The notes below the pieces were generated by a model. It ran no database searches, had not been told where the DNA came from, and saw only the letters and a program-made list of their open reading frames with translations. Source: Gnetum montanum (taxonomy: Eukaryota; Streptophyta; Gnetopsida; Gnetales; Gnetaceae). Taken from it: a stretch of 41,976 nt of DNA. The position numbers and the translations under genes are program-made. Shown piece by piece: positions 1 to 10,092 of the stretch (the first letter of the stretch is position 1; the number at the start of each line of letters is the position of its first letter). The stretch is taken from the NCBI GenBank assembly GCA_015680685.1, contig MNCI01020294.1:1-41976 (forward strand). Reading direction: 5' to 3'.

Positions 1-3000
1 GTTATCATCATTCCTATTTTGATTCACCTAGAAAATCATAAATATGTTTTGGATTCATACCTAATGATTCATCTTTCATTTGTAAATTGATAAGACATTA
101 GTGTGATACCTTATTCCTAGATGTTATATAAAATTACAAATATATGTAGCATTTAACATTATGTGTAATGAATACAATAACAAAAAATACACAAGGAAAT
201 GAAAAGGAAATTTTATGAATGTAAAACTAGTGTATTTGGAGAATGTTCTAACTGTTTCTTCAGATTATCTTCCTTTGACATCTATCCCTTAGAGGTAATT
301 CAACACTATGACCACAATTAGGCCTATACTTGACTAGAAGGAATGGTTATTCATCTTCTTATTTTGCTTCATACAGTATCTATTGCTTGCTTTTATTATC
401 TCTGCAAATCCATACTGGCATGACCTCTAATGAGTATGTATAAATACTTTCACTCAAGCCCACAAAGGTTACCTCTAGAGACATATTCTTTATCACAACA
501 CATTATTTCAAGTTTTTTTTATAATAACTACATTGTTTGATACAAAGAGATGCTATCATAGTTAAAGCATGACTCCATTTTGGGAATGAAAATGTGATAA
601 ACTACCCCCTTACCTTTCATTCATTCTCAAAAAAGTCTGCATTAAAAATATTTATCTATGTTCTAATGCTTTCTCCATGCTTCGATGTTCAAAGTCTTTA
701 ATTTTTTCTTTCAAAGTAGGATTGAATATTTTAAAATTCTTCCACTTATTCTATAAACAAAATATGAAAAACATTTAAAGAAATAAATCTTATCTTATTA
801 AAAACTTACCTTAATCTCTAAGTAATAACAAGAGGTGAATTAAATGTCTACCAACCATCAATCCCTATTCTTAAGTAAGGTTACACAAGGTATAACTCTC
901 ATCTGTAGTTATCCAAGTGAAGGTAGAACAAATATTTTTTATACTTGTATTGTCCAAAATATTTTACTTACCTAATGCAGAAATATAAGGTAAATAAATA
1001 AAGAGAAATAAAAACAAGAAATAGAAGTTAAGAAAACTCCTCAATTTTTATCAACCTCAAAAATCAAGGAATTTAGTTGTAGTTCTACCGTAATGACTAT
1101 ATGATTAGATGACCTTGTTTGAGATGGTAGGGCTTGATCTTTCTTCCTAACTTCTTCCTTGGGAATTAACTTTAATAACATAGTGACTTGAAAAAATTAT
1201 GTATCCTAGAAAATATAATATAAGACCTTGATAAAGAAGGATTTTGATCCATCTTGGGTGGTCATGGTAGTGTAAGTAGTAAACTTTGGTTTTTTCTTAA
1301 CACTATTCATTAGCATCATCTATTTTCAAATATAGGGATTCAATTTCTCTATTAAGGATTCAAAGTAGGTGGAATATGCACTTGCTAATGGAATAAGATG
1401 GTAAATGGATGGAAAGATCTTTCTTAATTTTGGTTCCTCCTCTAAAAGCTCTTTCACTCTTTCATATTTTAAGAATTGATGAACATCACTTCTAGATTTT
1501 TCATTGAAGTCTCTACAAAGAATGATTGGTATTTGGTCAAGACTAGTATAGGTTAGAAATAGTTTATACTTTAGACATCTCTAGATCATGTTAACCAAGC
1601 AATATACTTGACAAAGTCTAACATCCAGACATGTTAGATTGGTAATCAAATCTATGTTGACCATGCATATACACCATCTTCATGAATTAATTTAAAGAAC
1701 TAATGTGAGGGCTTTGTGGCTTATTTAGAATCTCCATCAATCTTTCTTCTCATGACTCAAAGTTATAGAATTTTAAAAGTCATGTCTTTCAATATCCATT
1801 CAAACATTTCTATTAAGTTCAAATTTGCTTTTTTGTAGAATATTGCATAACCATTTATATTATGGTTCCAACAATAGGCTAGCTTATATAGATCGAAAGA
1901 AGAACCACCACAAATTTTTTTTCTTGTAGATACCCTCATATCCAAAATTTCTCAAATCAAGTTAGAATTAGTATAGAAATTTCCATGATAGGATTTATTA
2001 TAGACATAAGATATTAGCATTCAAGTCTTGTAATTTTGTAAGGATACATGGATATTGGTATTTGTGCTAATTCAAGATCATGTGGACATAGTGGATGTTG
2101 TCTTTCATTGGCGAGGAGCCTTGTAAGTAGCTTATATGTTGTTATCTTTATGATTGAGTTTTATCCTGGCTTGTTTGTTGTAATAGATATCATATGCCTT
2201 GTTGGGGAAAGGTTATGAATCTTCATTATGATTAATGTATACCAACTAATTTGGTTATTAGTTAGATTAGTATAAATCTTTCTTGTGTTACGATTTACCA
2301 AGTAAATCTTTGATTATTTGGTTCATTGGATTGGTAATTATTTTGCTATATTTCCTAGACTCTTAGTAATCTTTCTACCCTCCTTAGGGTATTGAATTTG
2401 GTAATGTAACTAATAATTAACTAGGGATTAGTGGCCTAGGTATAACTATATGCATAACCTAATTACCTAATCTTGAGCTTGAAGATGATAATAAATGTTA
2501 TATTTTTTAGTCCTAACCATTACGTTATTAAGCATGATTACTTGGTCTAGGTTACAAGCAAACTAAGGTATGATTTTAAAAACTAGCTAATTATCAACTA
2601 TTGAATGATTATTTATATGTAAAAAATGAACATCAAATGCTTGATTTATGCTAAATTTAAATCATAAGGTTGTTATGACATAGTTCAATGAAGAGGACTA
2701 AAAATTTATTTTTGAAATCCTATTAGTAATTCAACTTTGTCATTATGTTCAAGAGGTCAAAGTCTATTATGAATAACTATATTTTTGTTCAAAAAATTTC
2801 TAAAATTAAAAGTTATGGACTTTTGAAATTCAAAATTTGGGCATAATTTTTATGTTTATTCTTACTAGTTCAGTTGTTTCACTAGATTCATCAAATTTGA
2901 TCATGTTTGTTTATTTGAATTTAAATTTTTTGCAATGTAGACCCATGATGTGCATGAATACTACAAGTTTGTATAAAACCTCTATCTCCATTGTGTGGAT

Positions 3001-3270
3001 TGATATGAACCTTGGGTACTCATAGTGGCCAACATAGGTGGTAATGAATAGAGATGACATTAGTGGTAGAGTATAATAATAGAGGATATGGTAAAAGATA
3101 GAAGGAATGACATTGATGTATGTGCTAGAGAATGCACATGGAATAAGTAGCAAAGTGGTATGACAAGTGAGATAGATAAATGAAAGTAAGGATGGGGAAA
3201 AGAGAAACAAGTAATGACAATGACATTGCAATTAGAGAGGAATCAAAGTAATGGTTATATGATGTTAATT
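1..3270. other. AT-rich intergenic DNA, no gene seen
   Basis: All frames are broken by frequent stops, and the only open stretches are about 60-106 codons of low-complexity, AT-driven translation. No conserved domain, RNA gene or LTR end was recognised. It may hold very old transposon debris, but nothing can be named. Confidence 0.6.
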
Positions 3271-3275
3271 ATTGG

Positions 3276-3680
3276 ACCACAAGGTGCATGACTGATAGTG
3301 GTAAATGCTATGGGTCCTTAGTTTGTGTGGTTGGACCTCAAGGCCTTGTTATAATGCGACATAACTCTTCCTTGAAAACTAGCATAGCTAGACCTTATGG
3401 TCCCACTGCATTATAGTATGCTAGGACTTGCACTCTGTTGTGTGATCACTAGTTGCAATGTAGTCTGATTGGGCCATGTGGTCATATTATGAGATGGTGT
3501 GATAGGATTTGTGTTGTGTGGTTGGGCCTTACGACCTTACCATATTATAATAAGGTAGGCCTACATTTTCTTGCACAATCCATGGCTATGATGTAGTGTG
3601 TCCATGCCATTTAGCCTTGCCACAATGCAACACTCATTGCTTGTAATTATGATGCAATGCTAGTGGCTGGTTTAGTAGTT
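3276..3680 (+). repeat. degenerate tandem repeat with GGGCC..GACC core
   Basis: A core of the form TTGGACCTCAAGGCC or TGGGCCTTACGACC, usually followed by a CATATTATAA-like tail, recurs near 3276, 3332, 3392, 3472 and 3525, and more weakly near 3610. Spacing is irregular (about 53-80 bp) and units are diverged. The origin is unknown; it could be satellite debris or part of an LTR. Confidence 0.45.
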
Positions 3681-3689
3681 TCAAACCTC

Positions 3690-5428
3690 TAAGATAGAAA
3701 ATTTTTTAAAATAAAATTTTAAATATGTAGCTATATATAATATATATAATCTTCCTATTGAAATATATCTTAGAGCTTTCTTAGCTGATTAGTGGGTGGA
3801 GTCTTAAGTGTTTATTTTGTTAATTTAGAGAGCTTATGTTCAATTTCAGGATCTAATAATTTAGAGTTAATTATATTTTTAACTTTATAAAATTTTAAAA
3901 TTCTAATAGAAGTAAGCATATTTTACAAGAAAATTCAAACCTTGATAGCTCCCAACCGTAAGCCTAATTGAGATGAAACTAGCATCATTAGAACCATACC
4001 AATGAATAATATGCATTGAATATGATTTTGGGATCTAATTTTGAAGATTTGAAAGACTACAATAATACATTTTTGGAAAATTAACATTATTAAAGTGATA
4101 TGTGGGAAAAATTGCAACTCATAATTTCATTATAATGTGATGCTAGACTTGGTAAAAAGGATAAGAATTATCAAGCTTAATTTTTCCAGTATTAAGGAGA
4201 AGGTAATTAGAATATAAGACTTCATTCTTTTATAACAAATGTCAATTTCCATACCAAATTCTTTCTAATGGTCCTTACTAGTTAAATATGAATGACAACT
4301 CTTATAAGTAACTTGACTTTCTTATGTTTATCGATGACTAGAATCTAGATGATGAGTAGTAAAGCATCCAACACTCTACCATACAAGTCACGAGTGCTCA
4401 CATGTGACTAGATTGTAATCCAAAGATGGATAATATTATTATGCAAAGGTTGATGTTAAGTTCATGATCATTATCTTTCCAACTTGAGCTAGTGAAGTTC
4501 AAGTGTATGGTTTAGCTTATAGTGATGTGTATGATTAATTAATGTTTAGAGGCTCTTAGGTGCTTATGTAAACATGATTGAATAAGTTCTAAGTCTAGTT
4601 AACTAAGAAAACATAAACCTATCTTAGCTTAACGTAATGGACATCAAGTCCTATTCTACTGTACATGCCTTAGATTTGTGTAGCTATTGCTGGCATTACC
4701 AAGTGGAATTACTACTAGGCGAACCAGGTAACACCACTACTAGATTATTAGATAGCCACACTTACTACTCGAAACCATTTGGATCCATTCCACTTACTAA
4801 TGATGTGTAAAATAAAGTGCTTTGAAAAGGAAAGTGTTAAGTTAAGAAAACATAAAAATTATGCTAAGTAACCAAATAAAACTCTGCGGATGTTATAATG
4901 ATGGAAAGAAATCTTGATTTTCATTTTCATTCATTAACTACATCCAAGTACAATTCATTTGAATAAGGATGTTTTTCAACTACTAAATATCACACCATGA
5001 ACATTCACACCATCAATGACTGTAAGAAATAAAACTTCAAGAGTTTTCCTAAGTGTGATAATGGAAAGTTGCTAATTGTGCATCCAAGTACTAGTATTTA
5101 TAGCACTACACACATCTTGAGACATTATATCAATGATGACATAACATGGAGTATGACATTATATTAACAACATTGTTGATATGATATCATTGCTGTGATA
5201 TTTTGACACTCATAAATTTGACTTTATCATGCTACCACAACTGATTATAAAGTTATCCTTAAGCTAGAACAAAATGAGGATAGAATCCCTTAAAAAATTG
5301 GGAGGTAGACTCAACTGTACATGACTAAATGAATATTTAAATGACTTAAAATATCACAGTGATGTTTTACAAAATGACACAATAACATTATGGAACAAAA
5401 AATAAAATTTAAAGTAGCTTAATTTAGC
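3690..5428. other. AT-rich intergenic DNA, no gene seen
   Basis: No open frame of convincing length or composition, and no recognisable mobile-element end. Purine and pyrimidine runs are ordinary for the AT content. Confidence 0.55.
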
Positions 5429-6640
5429 TCATGTTCTAGGTGGTGGAGGCTCTTCCATTGGTTGCTTTCCTTTGTTATCAACCTTCTAAAATTGATAGTG
5501 GTTTAGGAGTAGCTGAAGTTTCTCATCTTCTATCTATGGATCATGTATTGTCCATGCTTGTTAAGCAATGCTAGATGGAGTGAGTGCATCCCATGGGTAT
5601 GGCATGTGCAAAAACATCTTGTTGGCCTTCATGTACCAAGCTACAAACTATAGCCTCTCTTTCTCAAATGTGCTAACCATCTTTCTGAGTTCTTGGTAAT
5701 CTGACATATGATGCGCTAGGTTTGCTGCTACATCCTTCTACCCATGGTAGTTAGCCTTAACGATCTCTAGCTTAGAGTTTCCTATGTGTGGTTTATGTAG
5801 TGTGTTCTTCCAATCAACAAACTTCTTATTGTACATTGCATATATGACCACTAATTGTTGCTCTAACTCATTTTTTAACCTTCCTATTATTAACATGTTG
5901 AAATAAGCATATCGAAGGTTTACTAATCCCATGTACTCTTTGAGGTCTTCTATCTGCAACTTCTTTTCTTCACTCCAGCTTTGTGGACATGGGCAAGGCT
6001 ATCTAGAATTAGCTGCTAATTTAGGTTTTGTGTCGAAATTGATTTGATCTTAGCCTTTGCAATCTTCATCTCTTTTTTATTTATATATTTGTTCATGCCT
6101 ACCTAACCTCTAAATTTTTCCTTGAGTCATTCATGTTTCTTAACCTTATTCTGCCGTGAGCTAATTTCTATTGTAGATTTCTAACAGATGACATAGACTT
6201 CTTCCAGTGATAAGTTTTTGTTCTTCCTAGCCAAGTGAGACATATCTTGGTTGACTTTAATACGTTGTTCATTAAGTTTTTGAATGCTTTTTTTGAGAAC
6301 ATTTTTCTTCTTCTCTATGTTTGCCAAGCTAGTATTGTTAACAAGAAGTTGTTTGTTCTCTTTGTGTAAGGCTGTGAGTGCTTAGTGGTAGGATTTTATT
6401 GATGAATGTTGTATGATTGGGCCTCCTACTTTGCATGTTCTACTTGGGGAGTTTATTCTTCTACTTTGCCTCTACCATGGCCTCTTGGTCATTTTCTCTC
6501 ATGTTGGGAAGATCCCTTAACTGCTAGTCTCTTTGGGACCAACTACAATCAACAAGAGTTTGATATTATCATTGTTTGAATCAATGCTCAATGGTTCCTT
6601 ATCCTTCTCATCTTCTTGGTTACAACAAGTTCTTATCTTA
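5429..6640 (-). pseudogene. decayed coding relic with coiled coil, function unknown
   Basis: Read on the minus strand from about 6640 to a stop at 5431-5429, one discontinuous frame gives protein-like sequence interrupted by several stops. The first half is rich in Lys, Glu, Gln, Leu and Asn with heptad-like spacing (for example the stretch LNEQRIKVNQDMSHL), as expected of a coiled coil. A 73-codon open piece at 5738-5959 follows. The end contains WYMKANKMFLHMPYPWDAL and then the C-terminal MEEPPPPRT. No family was recognised. A MEEPP tract also occurs near the end of the antisense gene relic at 29680-32829, hinting at a link, but such a short proline-rich tract is weak evidence. It is probably the 3' part of a repeat-borne gene. 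Confidence 0.45.
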
Positions 6641-6702
6641 TTATGATTGTAGAATTAGAAAAAATTTCTGAATAAAGCCTCCTAAGTGTTTTATCAAGTT
6701 AC

Positions 6703-6821
6703 GGGTTTCACAACATTATAGCATTTGCACAGCTCCATTTGAAAAGTAAAGGGTTTCACAATGTTATAGCATTGGGTTTCACAACGTTATAGCATCTGCA
6801 CAGTTCCATTTAAAAAGTAAA
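6703..6821 (+). repeat. short direct tandem repeat, 48-bp units
   Basis: Two 48-bp units (6703-6750 and 6774-6821), both beginning GGGTTTCACAAC and ending AAAAGTAAA, flank a third partial unit (6751-6773, first 23 bp only). Units differ at a few positions. No gene is attached to it. Confidence 0.8.
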
Positions 6822-7344
6822 ATGGAATGAGACCTGTTTAGGAGCCCTGTTTGACCAACATTGCCATCTATTAAATGTAGCATTCCATTCCAACAAATTT
6901 TAAGCGAGCCACAGCAAGAGCAATGGAAATTGAAAGCAATAGAGCATAATATTCAACTCTGCAAGTTCTTCAGGCAAGTAGACATGGATGAGGTTTTTAT
7001 CTTTTACCTTAATCATTTTGGCGGTGCAAAAACATTCCAACAAATGCTTTCCATTCGGATGGAAAGGTGGTCCTTAATAGACAGCATAGCTAACATAATA
7101 GTTTCTGCCTAGGTAACATAATACCACTACATTAGCAAAAGAGAAAATTTATCAACCCTCTGTTGGGATTAAACCAATGACTTGCACATAATAATTTATT
7201 TAATCCCCTTTACTTTCAACTTTTCAGAAGTTATATATTTATTCAGAAAAATAATATAATAAAGTCTTATTACTTAGGGCACTTCTTATTTTCCGGCCAT
7301 GAATATGGAGACAGAGAGACATGTGCGTGACACAGGCTCGTACA

Positions 7345-7423
7345 CACGCACGCACAATAATAACTCCACAAGTTAACACCCAGCGCATCTCTGCAATTCC
7401 TCAAAGGAAAATTCAGAAAACAT
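7345..7423 (+). repeat. inverted-repeat arm A of the HIPP/GH81 island
   Basis: This stretch, containing AGTTAACACCCAGCGCATCT, is a near-identical reverse complement of 9181-9274. The other arm carries an extra duplicated block (GTGGAGTTATT twice). The two arms bracket the HIPP gene. Confidence 0.85.
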
Positions 7424-7672
7424 TGTAATATCAGCCCATAAAATCCATTTCACAAATGTAATTAAAAAAAACATTATTGCCTTATCATAACGCGATCTGA
7501 AAATGCCACGCCACAGTGAACACTCTGATTAACCTCCAAAACATATTGCAACATGCTACGCACAATTTCATTAGAAATGCAAGGGATATAAAATTACGCG
7601 ATATGAGAACGATCATCGTACACAGCAGCGCGACAACATTCAATCCAGGCACGAAATCCGAGCAGGGACAGG

Positions 7673-7764
7673 GGCATCCGGGCAGAGGCAGTGACCGCAT
7701 GAGACAACAGAGGAGAGGAGAGGAGAGCCCACTATCTGCCCCACACCTACTGACAAAGATGAAG
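7673..7764 (-). repeat. duplicate of sequence downstream of the GH81 fragment (copy 1)
   Basis: This 92-bp block matches 9381-9472 in the same orientation with 5 mismatches counted by eye (87/92). In the second copy the block begins exactly where GH81 coding similarity ends, so it is probably GH81 terminal exon or 3' UTR sequence on the minus strand. Here no GH81 coding sequence is attached. Confidence 0.85.
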
Positions 7765-8288
7765 CTAATGTGCTTGATGTTTTTCAGGTAAAAACAGCAG
7801 CAGCACCAGAAGCACATGAATGAGAGATGATGATTCTTTGTTTGTTCTCTCAGCAGCAGCACGCAGAACTTTGCCGCCGCAGCATAGACGATGACGCATC
7901 ATTGGTTCACCTGCTCTGTGCTTGCTTCGCCATTGGTGTCCTTGGCACGCACACGCAGGCACCACATCAAATAACATTTTTTGCATGCTCACACAATTCA
8001 CCTTTCTCTCATGTCCCAGCCTAAGCCTAACCCCAGCGCTTGCTCTTCTGACAGGTATGCAATCATCCCCGCCCGAAGAAAATTTGTCCGTTGGATTATC
8101 ATCAAGAAAGATCCGTTTCTTAGATCACTTTCAAGTAAAATTTCTTCTTGCTTTTTTCCATCATTTTCGAGTAAAATTTCTTTCTTTTCTTGGATTATTT
8201 GCGCCAAAGATTTCTTCCTCTTTCGATTGAGATTTCTTTCTTCGATCATTTTCAAGGACGACACAGAGTTCTTGTTTCTTCATGTATT

Positions 8289-8684
8289 ATGAAAAATTTG
8301 GTTTCGTTGCTTGTGAAATTGCCCGCCCCTACTAACGATGAGGCTCTGACGAAAGCGTTGTGGTTGTGGAGTGCAGGAGTGGAATCTCTATCGATTGACA
8401 TGAAGGCAAAAAACATCATAGTGATCGGCGAGGCAGATCCTGTGAAAATTACGGCGAGTCTCAGGAAAGTCGACGGGACAGAGCTTGTGAGCATTGGCCC
8501 TGCCAAGGACGAGAAGAAAGACGATAAGAAAAAAGAGGACGATACTAAGAAGGATGAAAATAAGCCTTCTCAACTTGTAGTTTACTATGATCCCTACTAT
8601 AATTGGTCCTCTTATCCTGCACCTCTCGCGCCGGCTTATAGAAATGATCACTACAACCCCAGCGATTCTTGCTCCATCTGCTGA
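8289..8684 (+). CDS. heavy-metal-associated isoprenylated plant protein (HIPP), HMA domain without metal cysteines
   Basis: 131 codons, intact. Residues about 4-70 fit the HMA fold (ferredoxin-like beta-alpha-beta) of the HIPP family: an initial strand ending VKLP, a helix, the motif GVESLSIDMKAK, then DPVKITASLRKV and ELVSIGPAKD. A Lys/Asp/Glu-rich linker (about 75-95) and a Tyr/Pro-rich tail follow. The protein ends in CSIC, a CaaX box for isoprenylation, so membrane association is likely. The metal-binding CxxC of classical HMA domains is absent (LPAPTNDEA stands there), as in the known subgroup of cysteine-less HIPPs, so metal binding is doubtful. The ATG at 8289 is preferred because the domain starts right after it; an in-frame ATG at 8190 would add 33 unrelated residues. 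HIPP genes often have an intron after the first codons, so an upstream first exon is possible. No clear TATA box was seen. Confidence 0.8.
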   Translation: MKNLVSLLVKLPAPTNDEALTKALWLWSAGVESLSIDMKAKNIIVIGEADPVKITASLRKVDGTELVSIGPAKDEKKDDKKKEDDTKKDENKPSQLVVYYDPYYNWSSYPAPLAPAYRNDHYNPSDSCSIC

Positions 8685-8813
8685 AATAATCCAACAGTTT
8701 CTAGAGAATTACAATCTTCGAATGTCTAGCTTCAGACTTCAAACGTCACGTTTCAACGTCTTTTGATCTTGTCTCCTGGAACTGTCGAGTTTGATGCTCT
8801 GAGATAGCTTTAG

Positions 8814-9005
8814 GAAAAAAAAGCTCTTGGAAGCCCTATTTCTGTCATCCCTCCTGCTGCTGCTGCCGCTGTACATATTAAATCTTCAGAGTTTAGTTCT
8901 GTGCCCTGTGCAGGCAAGGCCGGGCAAGGCATCGTGTGGCTTTCAGACACCCAGGTTCCTCCGGAGTATAATAATATCAAGAAAAAAAATAATTGTAAGC
9001 CTAAA
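8814..9005 (+). other. possible coding fragment, function unknown
   Basis: A 64-codon open stretch between stops at 8811 and 9006, 130 bp after the HIPP stop. It lacks an ATG start. The translation has a run of five alanines, then VPCAGKAGQGIVWLSDTQ and a basic, Asn-rich end. Base composition is gene-like compared with the surrounding AT-rich DNA. It was not recognised. It may be a captured exon, part of the HIPP 3' UTR read by chance, or another piece of rearranged gene debris. Confidence 0.25.
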
Positions 9006-9180
9006 TAGTGGGCTGGTCTATGATCCTAAAACAACGCAAGCACCTCTATTTATACACCACAGCACCTTGGTTCACGGTAAGAACGCGAAATTAACTGTGG
9101 TAAGATGCGTAGATGAAAATTGAAAAAGTAGTAAACGATGCAGCATAGACAAAAATGACATCGAAGCTCCATGATGATGT

Positions 9181-9274
9181 ATGTTTTCTGCATTTTTCTT
9201 TGAGGAATTGCAGAGATGCGCTGGGTGTTAACTTGTGGAGTTATTGTGGAGTTATTATTATGCATGCGTGCGTG
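9181..9274 (-). repeat. inverted-repeat arm B of the HIPP/GH81 island
   Basis: Near-identical reverse complement of 7345-7423. It carries an internal 11-bp duplication (GTGGAGTTATT at about 9235-9256) that is single in arm A. On the minus strand it lies downstream of the GH81 fragment. Confidence 0.85.
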
Positions 9275-9380
9275 CAGCAGGCCTCGGCCAATTTGATATA
9301 AGGCATCATCTGGCCTGGCTTGCGAGAAACGGTATTTGAAGTTGTACGTACATTCAATTCTTTCATCTAGCAAGGATAGT

Positions 9381-9472
9381 GGCAGCCGGGCAGAGGCAGT
9401 GACAGCATGAGACAACACAGGAGAGGAGAGGAGAGCCCACTGTCTGCCCCACACCTGCTGACAAAGATGAAG
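9381..9472 (-). repeat. sequence immediately downstream of the GH81 fragment (copy 2)
   Basis: Matches 7673-7764 at 87 of 92 positions counted by eye. It abuts the last recognisable GH81 codons (NSLTNLL, ending at 9473) and contains a GAGGA-type purine run. Confidence 0.85.
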
Positions 9473-9760
9473 GGACAGCAGATTCGTGAGCGAGTTGCCA
9501 TCATCGTGAGCCTTGATCTCGTAGATGTCGACAATTGCAGCTTCGGGATCCAAGACATCCTCCAACGCATAGAAAAACCTGTGCCAGCCATCCAGAACAC
9601 CGTCCTGAGCCAGGAACGGATGCATCGCGGTGGCGTCGGCCATGTCACGGTCACCGAGAGCACAGGCCAGCAACGCGGAACGCGGCACCGTAGTAGGCGT
9701 TGAGTGTCTCGCTGACGCTCTCCTGGTTTTGCCCATGGCGAGAGTCCTGCAGCCTCTGCC
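9473..9760 (-). pseudogene. GH81 endo-beta-1,3-glucanase fragment, frameshifted and internally deleted
   Basis: Minus-strand reading begins near 9760 and gives NQESVSETLNAYYGAA, the GH81 signature (NQES-x-SE-x-xNAYYG; its glutamates are implicated in catalysis in plant members). The reading must then shift frame around 9672-9690 to continue as LACALGDRDMADA. The next residues, DGVLDGWHRFFYALEDV and then DDGNSLTNLL, belong to the far C-terminus of GH81 proteins. About 120-140 residues that normally lie between are missing, as is the whole N-terminal part. In plants these enzymes cut beta-1,3-glucans such as callose or fungal wall glucan; this fragment cannot fold as an enzyme. It is probably a rearranged or captured gene piece, since its 3' flank is duplicated beyond the HIPP gene. 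Confidence 0.75.
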
Positions 9761-10040
9761 TCCTATTTCGTGCCATCATCTGCGCTCTGATCCTGTTCTG
9801 ATCCACGCTTCGATCCTGTCCTGATCTGTGCATCGTTTCTGTGTGCAGAACTAGAACCCTTCTCCTCCTCCTACTCTGTGCACTATTTTCATGCATCATC
9901 TGTGTATTTATAAGAATGCAAGGACGTAATCTTTGGTAACACGTTAGGGTTATTCACAAAGTTAAGTTACCGAAATGGGCCGTGGAAAAGTCAACTTACG
10001 CACAAAATATTAGCGTTACCGATTTCTCACTGGTAATGGC

Positions 10041-10092
10041 CTATCGGCCAAACTATCGGCCAAACAAACAAACAAACAAACTATCGGCCAAA
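10041..10092 (+). repeat. CTATCGGCCAAA repeat with (CAAA)4 tract
   Basis: Three copies of CTATCGGCCAAA (10041, 10053, 10081), the last two separated by four CAAA units at 10065-10080. It marks the right edge of the GC-richer island. Confidence 0.9.

Noticed and set aside
6861-7112. 83-codon plus-strand frame
   Set aside because: No ATG at its start (TTG), no recognised domain and no neighbouring signals.
7485-7862. 125-codon Cys/Leu-rich frame on the minus strand
   Set aside because: It runs through the duplicated GH81 3' flank and unrelated neighbouring DNA; no domain, and composition is that of a chance frame in GC-richer DNA.
8827-9123. 98-codon plus-strand frame with a Leu-rich start resembling a signal peptide
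   Set aside because: It begins with TTG, not ATG; the Leu run is a CTG repeat read in that frame, and the alternative frame at 8814-9005 looks no worse.
9050-9736. 228-codon minus-strand frame as a complete gene
   Set aside because: Only the first part (down to 9473) is GH81-like; the rest is 3' flank, inverted-repeat arm and AT-rich DNA. The GH81 motif upstream is in another frame.
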